From assembly GCF_049306965.1 (NCBI RefSeq), contig NC_133191.1, positions 10,946,001 to 11,010,000 of the forward strand: DNA of 64,000 nucleotides, given 5' to 3'. The DNA is from Danio rerio (lineage: Eukaryota; Chordata; Actinopteri; Cypriniformes; Danionidae). A model generated the notes under the pieces. That model ran no database searches and was not told where the DNA came from. It worked only from the letters and a program-made list of their open reading frames with translations. Shown one piece after another: positions 23,344-33,046 of the stretch (its first letter is position 1; the number at the start of each line of letters is the position of its first letter). The position numbers and the translations under genes are program-made.

Positions 23344-23942
23344 GTTTTATATATTAACATTTAAACAAACATAATAATAAATCTATTACAAAGGTTTATT
23401 TGAAAAATGGCATCTCTTTATGTCTGTTGTGAGTCACTTCGAATCCCAAGCTGTTTTAGAAACCAAGAGGAGACCCAAAGAGACCAATTTTTACTGCTCA
23501 CTATGCTAAACTTACACATAAATAGATGTATTTTGCTATCTTTAGACAAATAAAGGTAGTTTTAGTTTATTTATTTGATTTTTGGATTTGTTTTGATCTA
23601 CTGTCTGTTTAACAGGCTGACATATTGCAAGTTGTTAGAACTTTGTATTTGTGTATAATACATGTGAACACACTAATTTTCAAATAAATGGCTTTAAAAA
23701 AAGAAAATGTAAATTATATTTTGAATATAATTTATAATTCATAATTTGTCAAACCTATCATCAGAAATTAAAATGTTATTGAGATTAACATTATTTTATG
23801 CATGGAACCTTTTAAGGCAAGTTGAAAATCTTTCAGACCCACAAAAATAAGACTTTCCTTAATGCTCAAATAACTGATTAATACACAAATAAGCATTAAA
23901 AAAAGAATAACACAAAGAGAACAATTTTAAAGTTTGAAAACA
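23344..23942. other. AT-rich DNA downstream of the 23973-25235 gene
   Basis: No exon or repeat recognised. Confidence 0.45.
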
Positions 23943-23948
23943 TTTATT
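23943..23948 (-). terminator. Polyadenylation signal AATAAA
   Basis: On the minus strand AATAAA lies 25 bases after the stop codon of the 420-codon frame, giving an unusually short 3' untranslated region. It supports the frame being a real transcription unit. Confidence 0.6.
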
Positions 23949-23972
23949 GACACACAAAAAACAAGAATAGTC

Positions 23973-25235
23973 CTAAAAATAGGTTGCAGAGTGGAATCTT
24001 GAAAGCTGAAGAGGGTCTCTTTTTGCTGACCGAGCCCTCTTCATCTTGACATCCTCATCAAGAGCAGGTTGCACGGGAACATTAGCTGGTTTCGGAGCAA
24101 GCAATTTTGTAAACACAGGAACATGCAGAGGCACATGTTTGTCCATCTTTACTCTACTTGTAAGACGTGGCAGGCATGGTAAGGAAAGGTGAGACTTAAC
24201 TTTCCAATCAGACCCACATGAAGGGTCAGTGCCGTTCCTCTCTAAAGGAGAAAACCTGCCCGCTTGATGTTGGGATTTGCTTACTCTCGCTGCCAGAAGA
24301 GATGAGGAACACTTAGCACTGACATTCAGGTCAGACTCACATGGAGGATCTTTCAGCGAAACTTTCATCTGATGCTCACAAGATCCCACGCCCAGCCATT
24401 CTGAGGGTTCATCTGTGAAGCACTGCTTGTTGACAGGCTTCACAGGAACATGGTTTGGCTTCAGAATGGCCGGTTTTGAGTGTGGAGCATCATGATGCTG
24501 ACGGTGAGGCCTACGTTTATCCATTCTCACTGACTGACTCCCTGAAAGAGGCACAAAAAATGAGCAAGGGGCAACCCTGACATTAAGGTCAGACTCACAT
24601 GAAGTGTTGATGTTTTTCACTGTACCTTTCATCATATGATTCAACCCCACGCCCAGCCATTCTGAGGGTTCATCTGTGAAACTCTGCTTGTTGACAGGCT
24701 TCACAGGAACACGCTTTGGCATCGGAACAGGCAGTTTTGAGCGTGGAGCATCAGAATGAGGATGGAGAGGCGTACGTTTATCCATTCTCACTTCTCGCCT
24801 CTCAGAATGGGGCAGAAGAGATGAGGAATGGTCAGTGCTGGCATTCAGGTCAGGCTCACATGAAAGATAGCTGATGTCTTTTAGTGAATCCTCCGTCATA
24901 TGCTTAAGAGACCTCATTCCTCGACGTTTTGGAAGCTGACCATCAGTGAACTTCTGCTTCTCAGCAGGTTTCACAGGAACATGGCGCAGCTTTAGAACAG
25001 TCGAATTTGAGCATACAACAACCTCAGGATGCTGATGGAGAGGCATATTTGTGTCCATCCTTACTGCACTGCTCCAGGAATGGGGCAGAACAGACGAGGG
25101 ACGGTCCGCATTGGCGTTCAGATCCGACTCAGATAAAAAGTAGCTGGTTCTCACTGAAACTTTCATCTGACGCTTTGAAGAGCTCACGTCTCGATGTTCT
25201 GGAGATCGTGGCAGGGATTGACTGTTAGACCACAT
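23973..25235 (-). CDS. Uncharacterised 420-residue repeat protein, single exon
   Basis: An uninterrupted frame of 420 codons, by far the longest in the window. The product is hydrophilic, basic, and rich in Ser, Pro, His and Lys, with no signal peptide or membrane segment. It consists of degenerate repeats of about 87-91 residues. The motif ESDLN or a variant recurs at residues 36-40, 127-131, 214-218 and 300-304; RMDK-like at 59-62, 150-153, 237-240 and 363-366; VPVKP/VPVQP at 86-90, 176-180, 263-267 and 386-390. FTDEPSEWLGVG occurs twice (186-197, 273-284). The fourth repeat is shortened. No intron is needed, and AATAAA follows the stop closely. The start codon is the first ATG; the preceding TTCAAT is a weak context. 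I do not recognise the family. Low complexity and disorder suggest a scaffold or a germline-type protein, but that is speculation. The frame lies upstream of, and antisense to, the membrane-protein gene at 28522 and could be nested in one of its introns. Confidence 0.75.
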   Translation of the reverse strand: MWSNSQSLPRSPEHRDVSSSKRQMKVSVRTSYFLSESDLNANADRPSSVLPHSWSSAVRMDTNMPLHQHPEVVVCSNSTVLKLRHVPVKPAEKQKFTDGQLPKRRGMRSLKHMTEDSLKDISYLSCEPDLNASTDHSSSLLPHSERREVRMDKRTPLHPHSDAPRSKLPVPMPKRVPVKPVNKQSFTDEPSEWLGVGLNHMMKGTVKNINTSCESDLNVRVAPCSFFVPLSGSQSVRMDKRRPHRQHHDAPHSKPAILKPNHVPVKPVNKQCFTDEPSEWLGVGSCEHQMKVSLKDPPCESDLNVSAKCSSSLLAARVSKSQHQAGRFSPLERNGTDPSCGSDWKVKSHLSLPCLPRLTSRVKMDKHVPLHVPVFTKLLAPKPANVPVQPALDEDVKMKRARSAKRDPLQLSRFHSATYF

Positions 25236-25460
25236 ATTGAAAAAGTGGAGTGAAGAATTTATCTCAACAACAATGACAAACTATATTCAACAAGCGATAA
25301 GTAGCGACTGTCAAATGCTATGTAATTCTTTTCACCGTGGAATGGCCGCGATGATGTCAAACATTCTTTTAGAACGTCCGCGTGCCTTCAAACCTGTGAC
25401 GTTCCATCAGGCAACATTTAAATCTCGTATTGTAGCCCATATTCACTACAGGCCTTTTAT
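25236..25460 (-). promoter_or_regulatory. Candidate promoter of the 420-residue repeat protein
   Basis: Just upstream of the start codon (minus strand) is a non-repetitive block with a GGAACGTCACAGG CRE-half-site-like motif at about 25398-25410, GCGGCCATT near 25350 and a TTTAAAT element near 25420. No canonical TATAAA. Short spacing to the ATG would give a compact 5' leader. Confidence 0.3.
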
Positions 25461-25684
25461 TTACATGATACATTTGTTTATTTTATTTTTAAATTCATCA
25501 AATTAGTTCTCAATCTACTCTGAGAGCATTTTTTAACGACGGATTTAACGCAATCAGATTTGGGGCAGATTTTTAATAAAGCAGGTCTACCGCATAAATG
25601 AAAGTGTGGCTCCCTCTAGAGGTGAAAATTCTTTATTAGGCAAATTTTGAATAAATAAATGTTATTCCTCTCCCCATAAATAAA
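25461..25684. other. AT-rich spacer
   Basis: Nothing recognised. Confidence 0.4.
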
Positions 25685-26001
25685 TATGGAGGACAAAACC
25701 TACAAAAACAATAAATAAATGTGCAAATGTATAAATAAATGATTAAATAAATCGATACATTTCTGGGCGGATGAGGGGGGAGTGATTGGGGGGTACACTT
25801 ATGTAATTATTTACCTTCTCGCACTATTAATTATTTATATGTTTATGTATTACGAATTTGCTATGCATTTTTTGTTTATTTGCATATTTATTTATTTATT
25901 ATTTTATTTATGCAGGAATTTATGGATTTATTTACTCATTTATTTATATATTTGCGTTTTTTTTTTTTTTTTTTTTTTTTTTTGCAGGTTTCGTCCTCCA
26001 T
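25685..26001. mobile_element. Foldback element with TATGGAGGACAAAACCT arms
   Basis: TATGGAGGACAAAACCTAC at 25685 is matched by the inverted GCAGGTTTCGTCCTCCATA at 25984-26001. Between them lie ATAAATAAATG units on one arm, TTTATTTAT units on the other and a 25-base T run at 25959-25983. Frames of 73 and 130 codons here are shadows of the T-rich repeat. Confidence 0.6.
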
Positions 26002-26132
26002 AAGTATGTAGTTCAGTTTGGAAATATAAAGTGCATTTTTAATTTCCTGACCCTGTTTTTTTATTTATTTCAATTCAATAATTGCTTTATTGGCATGACA
26101 AATGTTACAAAATTCAAGTTTACAATAAAAAG

Positions 26133-26763
26133 CAGGCCCCTAGCCAGGGGGGGTTCCGGTAGTTCGAAAGACCCCCCACTGTCCAGAATTTGGTCCTTAC
26201 ATGAGCTGATTTGTCCCATTTTTTTACCTCTAAGCCATCATAAATTGTGAACATAACCGGAAGGAAAAGGCTTTAAGACTAATTTAATTTTTAATTATTC
26301 AAATGGCCAAATACAGACTGAGGAAAACTGAATGAGCTGGTCAGTTTGTGATTTGCTTATAGGCTACAGTCTTTAATTTAAAACAAGGTTACAGTTTGTT
26401 TGTTTGTTTGTTTGATTGATTGATTGATTGATTGATTGATGATAACAAATTTTCATATTTCTATATAAAAACATTAAACGCTAATCTCATAACAATATTT
26501 ATAAAACTCTAATAACTTACAGTTTAAATGCACAGTAAATATACACTTATAGTCAAATAGTATTTGTACACTTCAATATTTTGTAGGAAATATTTTGGTA
26601 CATCAAAAAGTGTAGTCACTATTTGGAATGCTATTCTACCAATGCTTAGCTCATAAAATATCACCAAAATGCAGTATTTTAACCTTGTAATTGATTAGAA
26701 AATGAGGCGAATAACTGCAAAAATTGTCCACTTTTTGAGAGGAAAGAACTGGTTACGGGCCTG
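26133..26763 (+). mobile_element. hAT-like element, CAGGCCC...GGGCCTG ends
   Basis: Left CAGGCCCCTAGCCAG and right CTGGTTACGGGCCTG are inverted repeats. Contains (TTTG)n/(GATT)n at 26396-26440. The inverted partial copy is at 22416. Confidence 0.7.
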
Positions 26764-26819
26764 ATTTATCATATTATAATTGTACTATACTAAGTGGATC
26801 TTAAATGTGTTATTTTGGA

Positions 26820-27230
26820 ACAACTTTAAGCATTTTATTTGTTATTTTATATACTTAAGATTAACTTTAAGTTATTTGAAATATGTTTTAACACACTTAG
26901 TTGTGTTAAAATGGACATACTTTAAGTACAATTAAAGTGTATTTTTAAAACTGTATTTTATTTAAAGTACATTTAAATTATATATTTGAATGACATTTAA
27001 AGTATATTTTTAACAAGGTTGAAGCATATTTTAAGTTTAGATAAAGTGTAGTTTTAGCCCAGCTGCAATGCATTATAAAACCAATTCAAGTATAGCATAA
27101 GCCAGTTGAAGTACACTTTGAGTTCAGATAAAGTATAATTTAAGCACAGCTGAAGTGCATTTTAAAACTAGTATGTTTTAAACTAAAGTATATTTTAAGC
27201 CTGGTAGAAAAATATTGTAAGCTTCACATT
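26820..27230. repeat. Degenerate AAGTATATTTTAAG-type repeat tract
   Basis: The words TAAAGTRTATTTTAAG, AAGTACA and GAAGTGCATTTTAA recur a dozen times at irregular spacing on both strands. It looks like a decayed tandem or inverted repeat array. No frame of interest. Confidence 0.5.
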
Positions 27231-27851
27231 AATGTGTTATAACTATCCTTACCATACATACTATACTATTATATGTACCACAAGACCAACTTTGTTTCAA
27301 CAATAATTAACAAAATCATTCAGAAGAATGCATTTTAATTATATTACAAATATGCTGTAAAAGTACAATACAAAAACAAATAACTGCATGGCTTTTGAAT
27401 GCTTGAAAACTGCCATTTTCAACTTTTTTCAATTGACAATTAACACTGTATTACAGTGTGAGTATTTTGAAATGCAGGTTAAGCACATGCTCATTAGCAG
27501 TATTCAAAATATGTTTCATTATGTCTAAAACAATTACAAATAACATGCATACACTTTAAACAAACTCAAATTGGCACCGCTTCACAATGTTCTTATACAA
27601 AGTACACACAAAGTTAGTGTGTTCTCTGTAAATACATTAAATGCATAAATAGTATGCTTGAGTTCCTAGCGTATTTATTAAATCTGAATGCAGTTATATC
27701 ATGTAGTATTATCATTGACACAAACCAAATTATTTCTGCAAATTACATGATTGCTGAAGCAGATGTGCTTAACTAAATTGAAAATAAATTATATATTAGA
27801 TATGGTGATTTGTCAGTTAAATTAATTAGATATATAAATGATTTTCATATG
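27231..27851. other. AT-rich DNA, no gene seen
   Basis: Nothing recognised. This would be intronic if the 28522 gene extends upstream. Confidence 0.4.
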
Positions 27852-28109
27852 CACTCTCAGAAATAAAGGTAAGTGAGCTGTCACTGGGGTGGTACCTTTT
27901 TAAAGGGTACACATTTGTATTTGAAGGGTCTATATTGGTACCTCGAAAGTATATATTAGCACCTACAAATTTTAAGAGGAACACTTCTGTACTTTTTAGG
28001 TACTAAAATGTGCACTTAAGGTATTAATATTGACCTTTTAGGTATAAATGTGTACCTTTTGTAAAGGGACCACGTAGTGACTGCTCATGTACCTTTATTT
28101 CTGAGAGTG
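27852..28109. mobile_element. Perfect-ended MITE (CACTCTCAGAAATAAAGGTA)
   Basis: The 20-bp ends CACTCTCAGAAATAAAGGTA and TACCTTTATTTCTGAGAGTG are exact inverted repeats. Inside, GGTACCTTTTTAAAGGGTACA and similar GTACC words form further partial palindromes. About 258 bp. No clear flanking duplication. Confidence 0.88.
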
Positions 28110-28189
28110 TAAATTCATGATTATAGAATAATAATAATAATCATTAACAATATCTAGCAGTCATCAACAATCATTTTCTTGTGATTTTG

Positions 28190-28443
28190 AGGATCTCGAC
28201 AGGACTATGAAGCCGATATGCAGAACTACATGGATGAAATCTGAGATTTGTTTATCCATTTCAACATAAAGAAGCGAGTAATCTTCTGTGAGAAACAGTC
28301 CTGCAAGATTTATAAACAGCCTGAACCTGTGTATAAACTGGATGTGTTGTTATATGGTGCGCGGGTGGTCGAGTCTTGTGTCAGCATGCAAATAACTCTG
28401 ACAGAGGAGAATAAACAGTACACTGAGCTGCTTCATTTCAAAT
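28190..28443 (+). pseudogene. Possible coding relic upstream of the membrane-protein exons
   Basis: One forward frame reads 15-17 codons (through DYEADMQNYMDEI), a stop, then 64 more codons to a second stop at 28443. The composition (Glu, Lys, Gln, Cys) is more protein-like than most chance frames here, but I recognise no domain, and a CTCGACAG acceptor-like site is weak. It might be a decayed exon of a neighbour, an alternative 3' end or chance. Confidence 0.2.
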
Positions 28444-28521
28444 GATCACTGGCCCTACGACTGTTATTTAATACTTCATGAAGATATAAGTCTCTCTCTC
28501 TCTCTCTGTCTGTCCCTTTAG

Positions 28522-28642
28522 ATTCTCGTCAGATGGAAGCAGGTTCTTCTGCCGGCGCTATTGTTGGTGGGATTCTCGGTGTGATCATCCTGATAGCCAT
28601 AATTGCAGCTGTCATAGTTGTCATCCGCAAGAAAAATGCTGA
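28522..28642 (+). CDS. Exon: stalk and transmembrane helix
   Basis: 121 nt, entry phase 1 and exit phase 2. Acceptor after TGTCCCTTTAG, donor GTAAGT. Encodes SRQMEAGSSAG, then the hydrophobic helix and RKKNA. Confidence 0.75.
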
Positions 28643-31600
28643 GTAAGTACTGCAGATTGTCACATATTCAGATTGTGAATGGTAAAAAAAGGTACTAATA
28701 AACAAACAGTGTTTCACCTTTATTGATTGTCTGTTTGTGTCTGTTTTTACAGTCGTCCACCAACTCACAAACCTCCTCCTCCAATCAAGACGGTTTCCTA
28801 TTCAGACACAGTGAGTAGAGCTGGATGATTCCTGCCTCATTTTACACTTTGAACAAATGCAAGTCAACTAGGATTAGACTATGTTATATTAATCAGTATT
28901 TGGATTAAAAGAAAATGTTATGTTAAAATCTGCACTTCAGGTTATTATAATATTCAGGCTGTTATAAGTTTTGAAAAGTCTGAAAATGTTTCAAAAGGAG
29001 AATCTCATAAACTGTACATGCATTTTCATTTACATTTAGTCATTTGGCAGATTCTTTTATCACTGTAAAAACTGGAAAAGTGAAGGTAATAAACGCTGCT
29101 TTAATTCAATTTAATCATTCAATCGGGTTTTTGTTTCACTTAACATTTTAGTCAGTTTAACTGATGTAAGTTGAGATGAATAAAACGTTAAGTTTATTCA
29201 ACTAAATAAAAATTCAGCCAACTTCATTCCACTGTGGCGACCCCTGATTAATAAAGGGACTAAGCCAAAAGAAAATGAATGAATAAATGAATGAATGAAT
29301 GAATGAATGAATGAATGAATGAATGAATGAATGAAAAAAAATATGAAGATATATAATTTTTTGAAGTAAGCAACTTACGAATGAAAAGTAATGTTACACC
29401 CCATCTAGGGGTAAAGACACAACATGAAAGGGAAAACTGCACACACAATGCTGCTTAAGAAAATATATAAAGATTTTATTTTCACAATGATTTTTCTCAA
29501 ACAAACTTAGTTTTTTTTTTCCAACTTTAGGAGCTCTAAATTTAAATCCCCTCGAAATTCCCTATTTTCAGCAAAAAGAAAGAAAATAAAGTACACTTTC
29601 TTACCTTACTCCCTTGTCCACAAAACAATCAATTAAAGAAGGTATAAAAGAAAATGTCTTCAAGCTCCTTACTTACTATGTATGAATATTTACAATCAGC
29701 AAATAAATCCAAAACGGGCAAAACAGCAGAGTAGTCATTTAACAGGCAGAGGTCAGATTTTCAATGTTAACAAGCAAGAACTAAAGCACTAAATACTTTC
29801 ACAGATTTTTCTCAGACACTTAGACGAACTCCAATTCAACAAATCTAACAAACACGTAATTGTTTTCTATAATCGTTAACACACAACCACAAGTGAGCTC
29901 AAACAGCTAAACAGGAAGTGACCGAGGAAGAATTTATATGCAGCCAGGAGTTGCAAGCAGCTGCTTCCTGCAGAGAGACACAGAACACTTCCCCCCAAAA
30001 AAAGAGCAGAATTAATACATAAAGGGAAATAACAGTAATCAAAGCAACAATGAAACTTTTGTACAACAAGATGCTCTTTGAATCAATTCTTCTACACTCT
30101 TGGAGCCTGAAAGTAATGAAAGGAATTTTATTTAAGGAAGATGGAAATTATTACATATGTTCAAATATATTTTGCTCAGCTTTTCTTTTGTTTTCTTAGA
30201 AGTTAGGATTTAGTTCAAATCTGTATGCGGGGCGTTATAGTTGACAGAAACCAAATCGATTCAGGAAATGACTTGATTTGTTCCAGTACTGGGTTGCGGC
30301 TGGAAGAGCATCTGCTGCATAAAACATTTGCTGGAATAGTTGGTTCATTCCGCTGTGACAACTTCTGATAAAGGTACTAAGCTAAAGAAAATTAATGAAT
30401 GAATGCTGATTTTCATTTATTTATTTTCTTTTCAGCTTAGTCCCTTTAATCCGTGGTCGCCACAGCGGAATGAATCGCCAACTTATCCAGCATATGTTTT
30501 TACGCAATAGATGACCTTCCAGCCGCAACCCATATCTGGGAAACATCCATACACACTCACTCACATTCCAATTCCCCTGTACACATGTCTTTGGACTGTG
30601 GGGAAAACCGGAGCAACCGGAGGAAACCCACGTGAACGCAGGGAGAACATGCAAACTCCACACAGAAACGCCAACCGACCCAGCCGAAGCTCGAACCAGC
30701 GACCTTCCTGCTGTTGCGTCGCCTGAATGTTGATTTGTTTTGGTAAATTAATTAGACTTGAAAAATGTTTTTTCATATATTTTAACTTTATTTTGCTTTT
30801 AAAAATAATTATGCTTTTTAACACACTTTTATCAGTGTAAAGGCTTTACAAACTATTTCATAGTCAAATTTAAATGAAAGCAGACAATATAAAAAAGTAA
30901 AATGAAAGTTTATTTCATAATCATAAATGTATTCTATAAGTAAATATCATGATGATTAAATTGTTAAAAATATTAAATAAATATTTCATCACATATAAAT
31001 TATAATATAATGAATTATTATTAATAATAATATAAATATTCTAAATATTAATACAAAATATTAGAGACTAAAATTACAATGCTAAAATAGCTGTGATGGA
31101 AATGTAAAGATTTCTCTACATTTTAAGAGATGTGTGCTATAACTAAATCTGTTATATTATTTATTAAGCTCACACCTATTAAGGTTTTATTTACATTTAA
31201 TTTATTAGCTTTAAATGTATTAACTTTTTAGTTAGGGTTTTTTTTCTCATTTTTTAAATAATTTTCTTTTTTTAGATTTTCTTTCTAGATTTTTCTTTTT
31301 TGCTGGAAAAAAGCAAGATTTTAGCATTCTTACTAATGATTTCCAGCCTATGGTAGTCTATGTAAAAGGCATGCAGTTGTAAGTTTTATTTCAGTGTTTG
31401 TTCATTAAAACTAGCATATTTATTAACAAAGTTCACTGAGCTTAGCATTTCACCCTTTTCCCCCCCTTTTAAAGCCGAGCATCGGTAGACCTGAAACTGA
31501 CTACATCCACCATGAAAGTGAGAAGGAAGAGCCGATGACAGTAAGATTTCTCTCCTTCTCTTCATTCCTCTAATTCTTAGTGGCACTTAAGATGGTAAAT

Positions 31601-31913
31601 CATACATTTTTGATAGCGTGTTCATTCTGCATGTATAATTCAGGACCTGTTACTCACAGATCATAGTCATCTCCATTCTACAAACACATCAAGCTCTTTG
31701 ACTCTAATCAAAACATCACAATCTCCACTCTGACAGGATCTCTCAGTTTTCTATGACGACAAAGACCATCTGCATTCCTCCAGAGACGACAAACAGACTC
31801 CTTACCACGATGACAGAGAGGAAGACGGGATGGCGAGAGAGGAAGACGTGTATTACACCACTTCCTCCGTCGCTAGAGGGAGCAGCTTCGTGTCACCTGC
31901 TGTCATTGTGTAG
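28522..31913 (+). CDS. 3' exons of a single-pass membrane protein, probably Ig-superfamily adhesion molecule (partial)
   Basis: Four exons with clean AG/GT borders and compatible phases: 28522-28642, 28753-28810, 31475-31540 and 31737-31913 (stop TAG). The first encodes a short Ser/Gly stalk and a transmembrane helix of about 23 residues beginning GAIVGGILGVIILIAI and ending before the basic stop-transfer IRKKNA. The tail continues with a Pro-rich RPPTHKPPPPIK, Tyr motifs (SYSDT, TDYIHHE, FYDDK, VYYTT), an acidic Asp/Glu-rich stretch, and a C terminus ending SSFVSPAVIV. Its last three residues (V-I-V) fit a class II PDZ ligand. This layout is usual for nectin-, JAM- or CAR-like cell-cell adhesion proteins at the plasma membrane. 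The ectodomain exons are not visible upstream in this window, so the exact family is open. The third intron (28811-31474) holds SINEs and a MITE relic. Confidence 0.72.
28753..28810 (+). CDS. Exon: proline-rich juxtamembrane tail
   Basis: 58 nt, completing the split Asp codon and ending in phase 0. Acceptor TTTTTACAG, donor GTGAGT. Encodes RPPTHKPPPPIKTVSYSDT. Confidence 0.7.
29053..29216. mobile_element. Relic of the CACTGTAAAAA-type MITE
   Basis: CACTGTAAAAACTGG followed by TTAACATTTTAGTCAG and GTTGAGATGAATAAAACG resembles the repeats at 17846-18510. Confidence 0.4.
29222..29334 (+). mobile_element. DANA SINE 3' end with expanded tail
   Basis: TTCATTCCACTGTGGCGACC through AAGCCAAAAGAAAATG, followed by about thirteen GAAT units. 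The 62-codon reverse frame here is a read of this tail. Confidence 0.92.
29335..30280. other. Intronic DNA, no exon seen
   Basis: AT-rich unique sequence between the second and third exons of the membrane-protein gene. Confidence 0.45.
30281..30405 (+). mobile_element. DANA SINE 3' fragment
   Basis: TTGCGGCTGGAAGAGCATCT through AAGCTAAAGAAAATTAATGA. Adjacent in opposite orientation to the next DANA copy. Confidence 0.88.
30413..30723 (-). mobile_element. DANA SINE, nearly complete
   Basis: Complement of DANA, from the tail (TTATTTTCTTTTCAGCTTAG) to GAACCAGCGACCTTCCTGCT. Flanked by a 13-bp repeat with one mismatch (TGAATGCTGATTT at 30400, TGAATGTTGATTT at 30724). It landed in the tail of the preceding DANA. 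Confidence 0.92.
30724..31474. other. Intronic AT-rich DNA
   Basis: No exon or repeat recognised. A 66-codon reverse frame at 31386 overlaps the real exon at 31475 on the other strand and is a shadow. Confidence 0.5.
31475..31540 (+). CDS. Exon: tyrosine-containing cytoplasmic tail
   Basis: 66 nt, phase 0 at both ends. Preceded by a long T/C tract and TTTTAAAG. Donor GTAAGA. Encodes PSIGRPETDYIHHESEKEEP and MT. Confidence 0.68.
31737..31913 (+). CDS. Terminal exon: acidic tail and PDZ-like C terminus
   Basis: 177 nt from a CTGACAG acceptor to TAG. Encodes 58 residues starting DLSVFYDDKDHLHSS and ending SSFVSPAVIV. The 111-codon frame at 31753 in another phase is a shadow. Confidence 0.72.
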   Translation, partial: DLSVFYDDKDHLHSSRDDKQTPYHDDREEDGMAREEDVYYTTSSVARGSSFVSPAVIV

Positions 31914-32159
31914 GATTCTGCACTACAAAAATATCTATTTAATTTGCAGTTTTTCATATTTTGTGATTCTTTTTTTTATTTATGCTTTTGAATTGCATTA
32001 TGGGACCTTAAGCTTTCTTCCAAAAACTTTCAACCTTGAAAATGTTGAAAATGTGACTTTTATGAAAGTTATGAATAGTTTAAAATGATATATTACTTGG
32101 GTTGGTGTTGTATATTTTAATGCAACAATTTTACAATAATTTTACAGTAATTTTGATAC

Positions 32160-32165
32160 AATAAA
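32160..32165 (+). terminator. Polyadenylation signal AATAAA
   Basis: First AATAAA after the stop at 31913, followed by T-rich sequence. It gives a 3' untranslated region of about 270 bases for the membrane-protein gene. Confidence 0.6.
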
Positions 32166-32396
32166 GTTATTGCACAGACTTATATCTTTATATATTTCTT
32201 CTTATACATTATATTATTTCAAACTACTAAAATGTCAATAAAAGTTAATTTATTAAACTGTAGAGATGAATTTTCAACATAAAAAGTGAACAGAGCAGAG
32301 ATCAACATCCCATAATGCAATTCACAAACCAAAATAACTGGAAAGCACTTGTGAGTCTACAAAAACTCTAATTTAATAGATATTTGTGTACTACAA

Positions 32397-32593
32397 AGGT
32401 CTCAAACTCAATTCCTGGAGAGCCGCAGCTCTGCATAGTTTTGCTCCAACCCTAATCAAACACAGCTGATACAACTAATCAAAGTGTTCATGACTCTTTT
32501 GAACACCTCCATTTTTTGCATAAGCTGTGTTTAATTAGGGTTGGAGCAAAACTGCGCAGAGCTGCGGCCCTCAAGGAATTGAGTTTGAGACCT
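32397..32593. mobile_element. hAT-type MITE, AGGTCTCAAACTCAATTCC ends
   Basis: The left AGGTCTCAAACTCAATTCCT and the complement of the right end agree over about 20 bases. The body carries GCCGCAGCTCTGCAT and GCGCAGAGCTGCGGC in inverted order. Located just past the membrane-protein gene. Confidence 0.8.
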
Positions 32594-32947
32594 ATGGTGC
32601 ACTGTAAATTCGACACTATACTGGTTATAATGTGATGCTGTTTTGTTTCACTCCAGGCAAGACAAAACAGTTTTCGTTATACATTCCTAGTTGATTAGAT
32701 TAAAAAATGGAAACTTTTTTGTATTACAGGTTATGTTTGGGGCTGTAAACAAGGTGTTTATTTAAATATTTGCTTATCTGTATAAATTTCTAGCACAAAA
32801 ATCAGAAAACTGCATGAAGTCAGTCATTTTGACTTTAAAACAATACTTGTTTAAGTTTTTTTTTGTTATGCTTGAGTTAATAGTTTTCACAGAGAAATTT
32901 ATTTTTTAAATTCATTTATGATTTAGAATACAGTTATTGAAGCCAGT
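32594..32947. other. Non-coding DNA, no gene seen
   Basis: AT-rich, nothing recognised. Confidence 0.45.
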
Positions 32948-33046
32948 TCAGGGCCGCAGCTCTGCACAGTTTAGTTTCAACCCTAATCAAACGCACCTGC
33001 TCAAACTAATTGAGTCCTTCAGGCTTGTTTGCAATCTACAGGTAAT

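Noticed and set aside
23300-23345. Tandem CA/C run as a CRISPR-like or satellite repeat
   Set aside because: Plain microsatellite attached to a SINE end.
25782-26250. Frames of 73 and 130 codons
   Set aside because: Generated by T-rich foldback and hAT sequence (runs of Phe, Tyr and Ile).
31753-32088. 111-codon forward frame
   Set aside because: Out-of-phase shadow of the terminal membrane-protein exon; the phase fixed by four exons is the other one.
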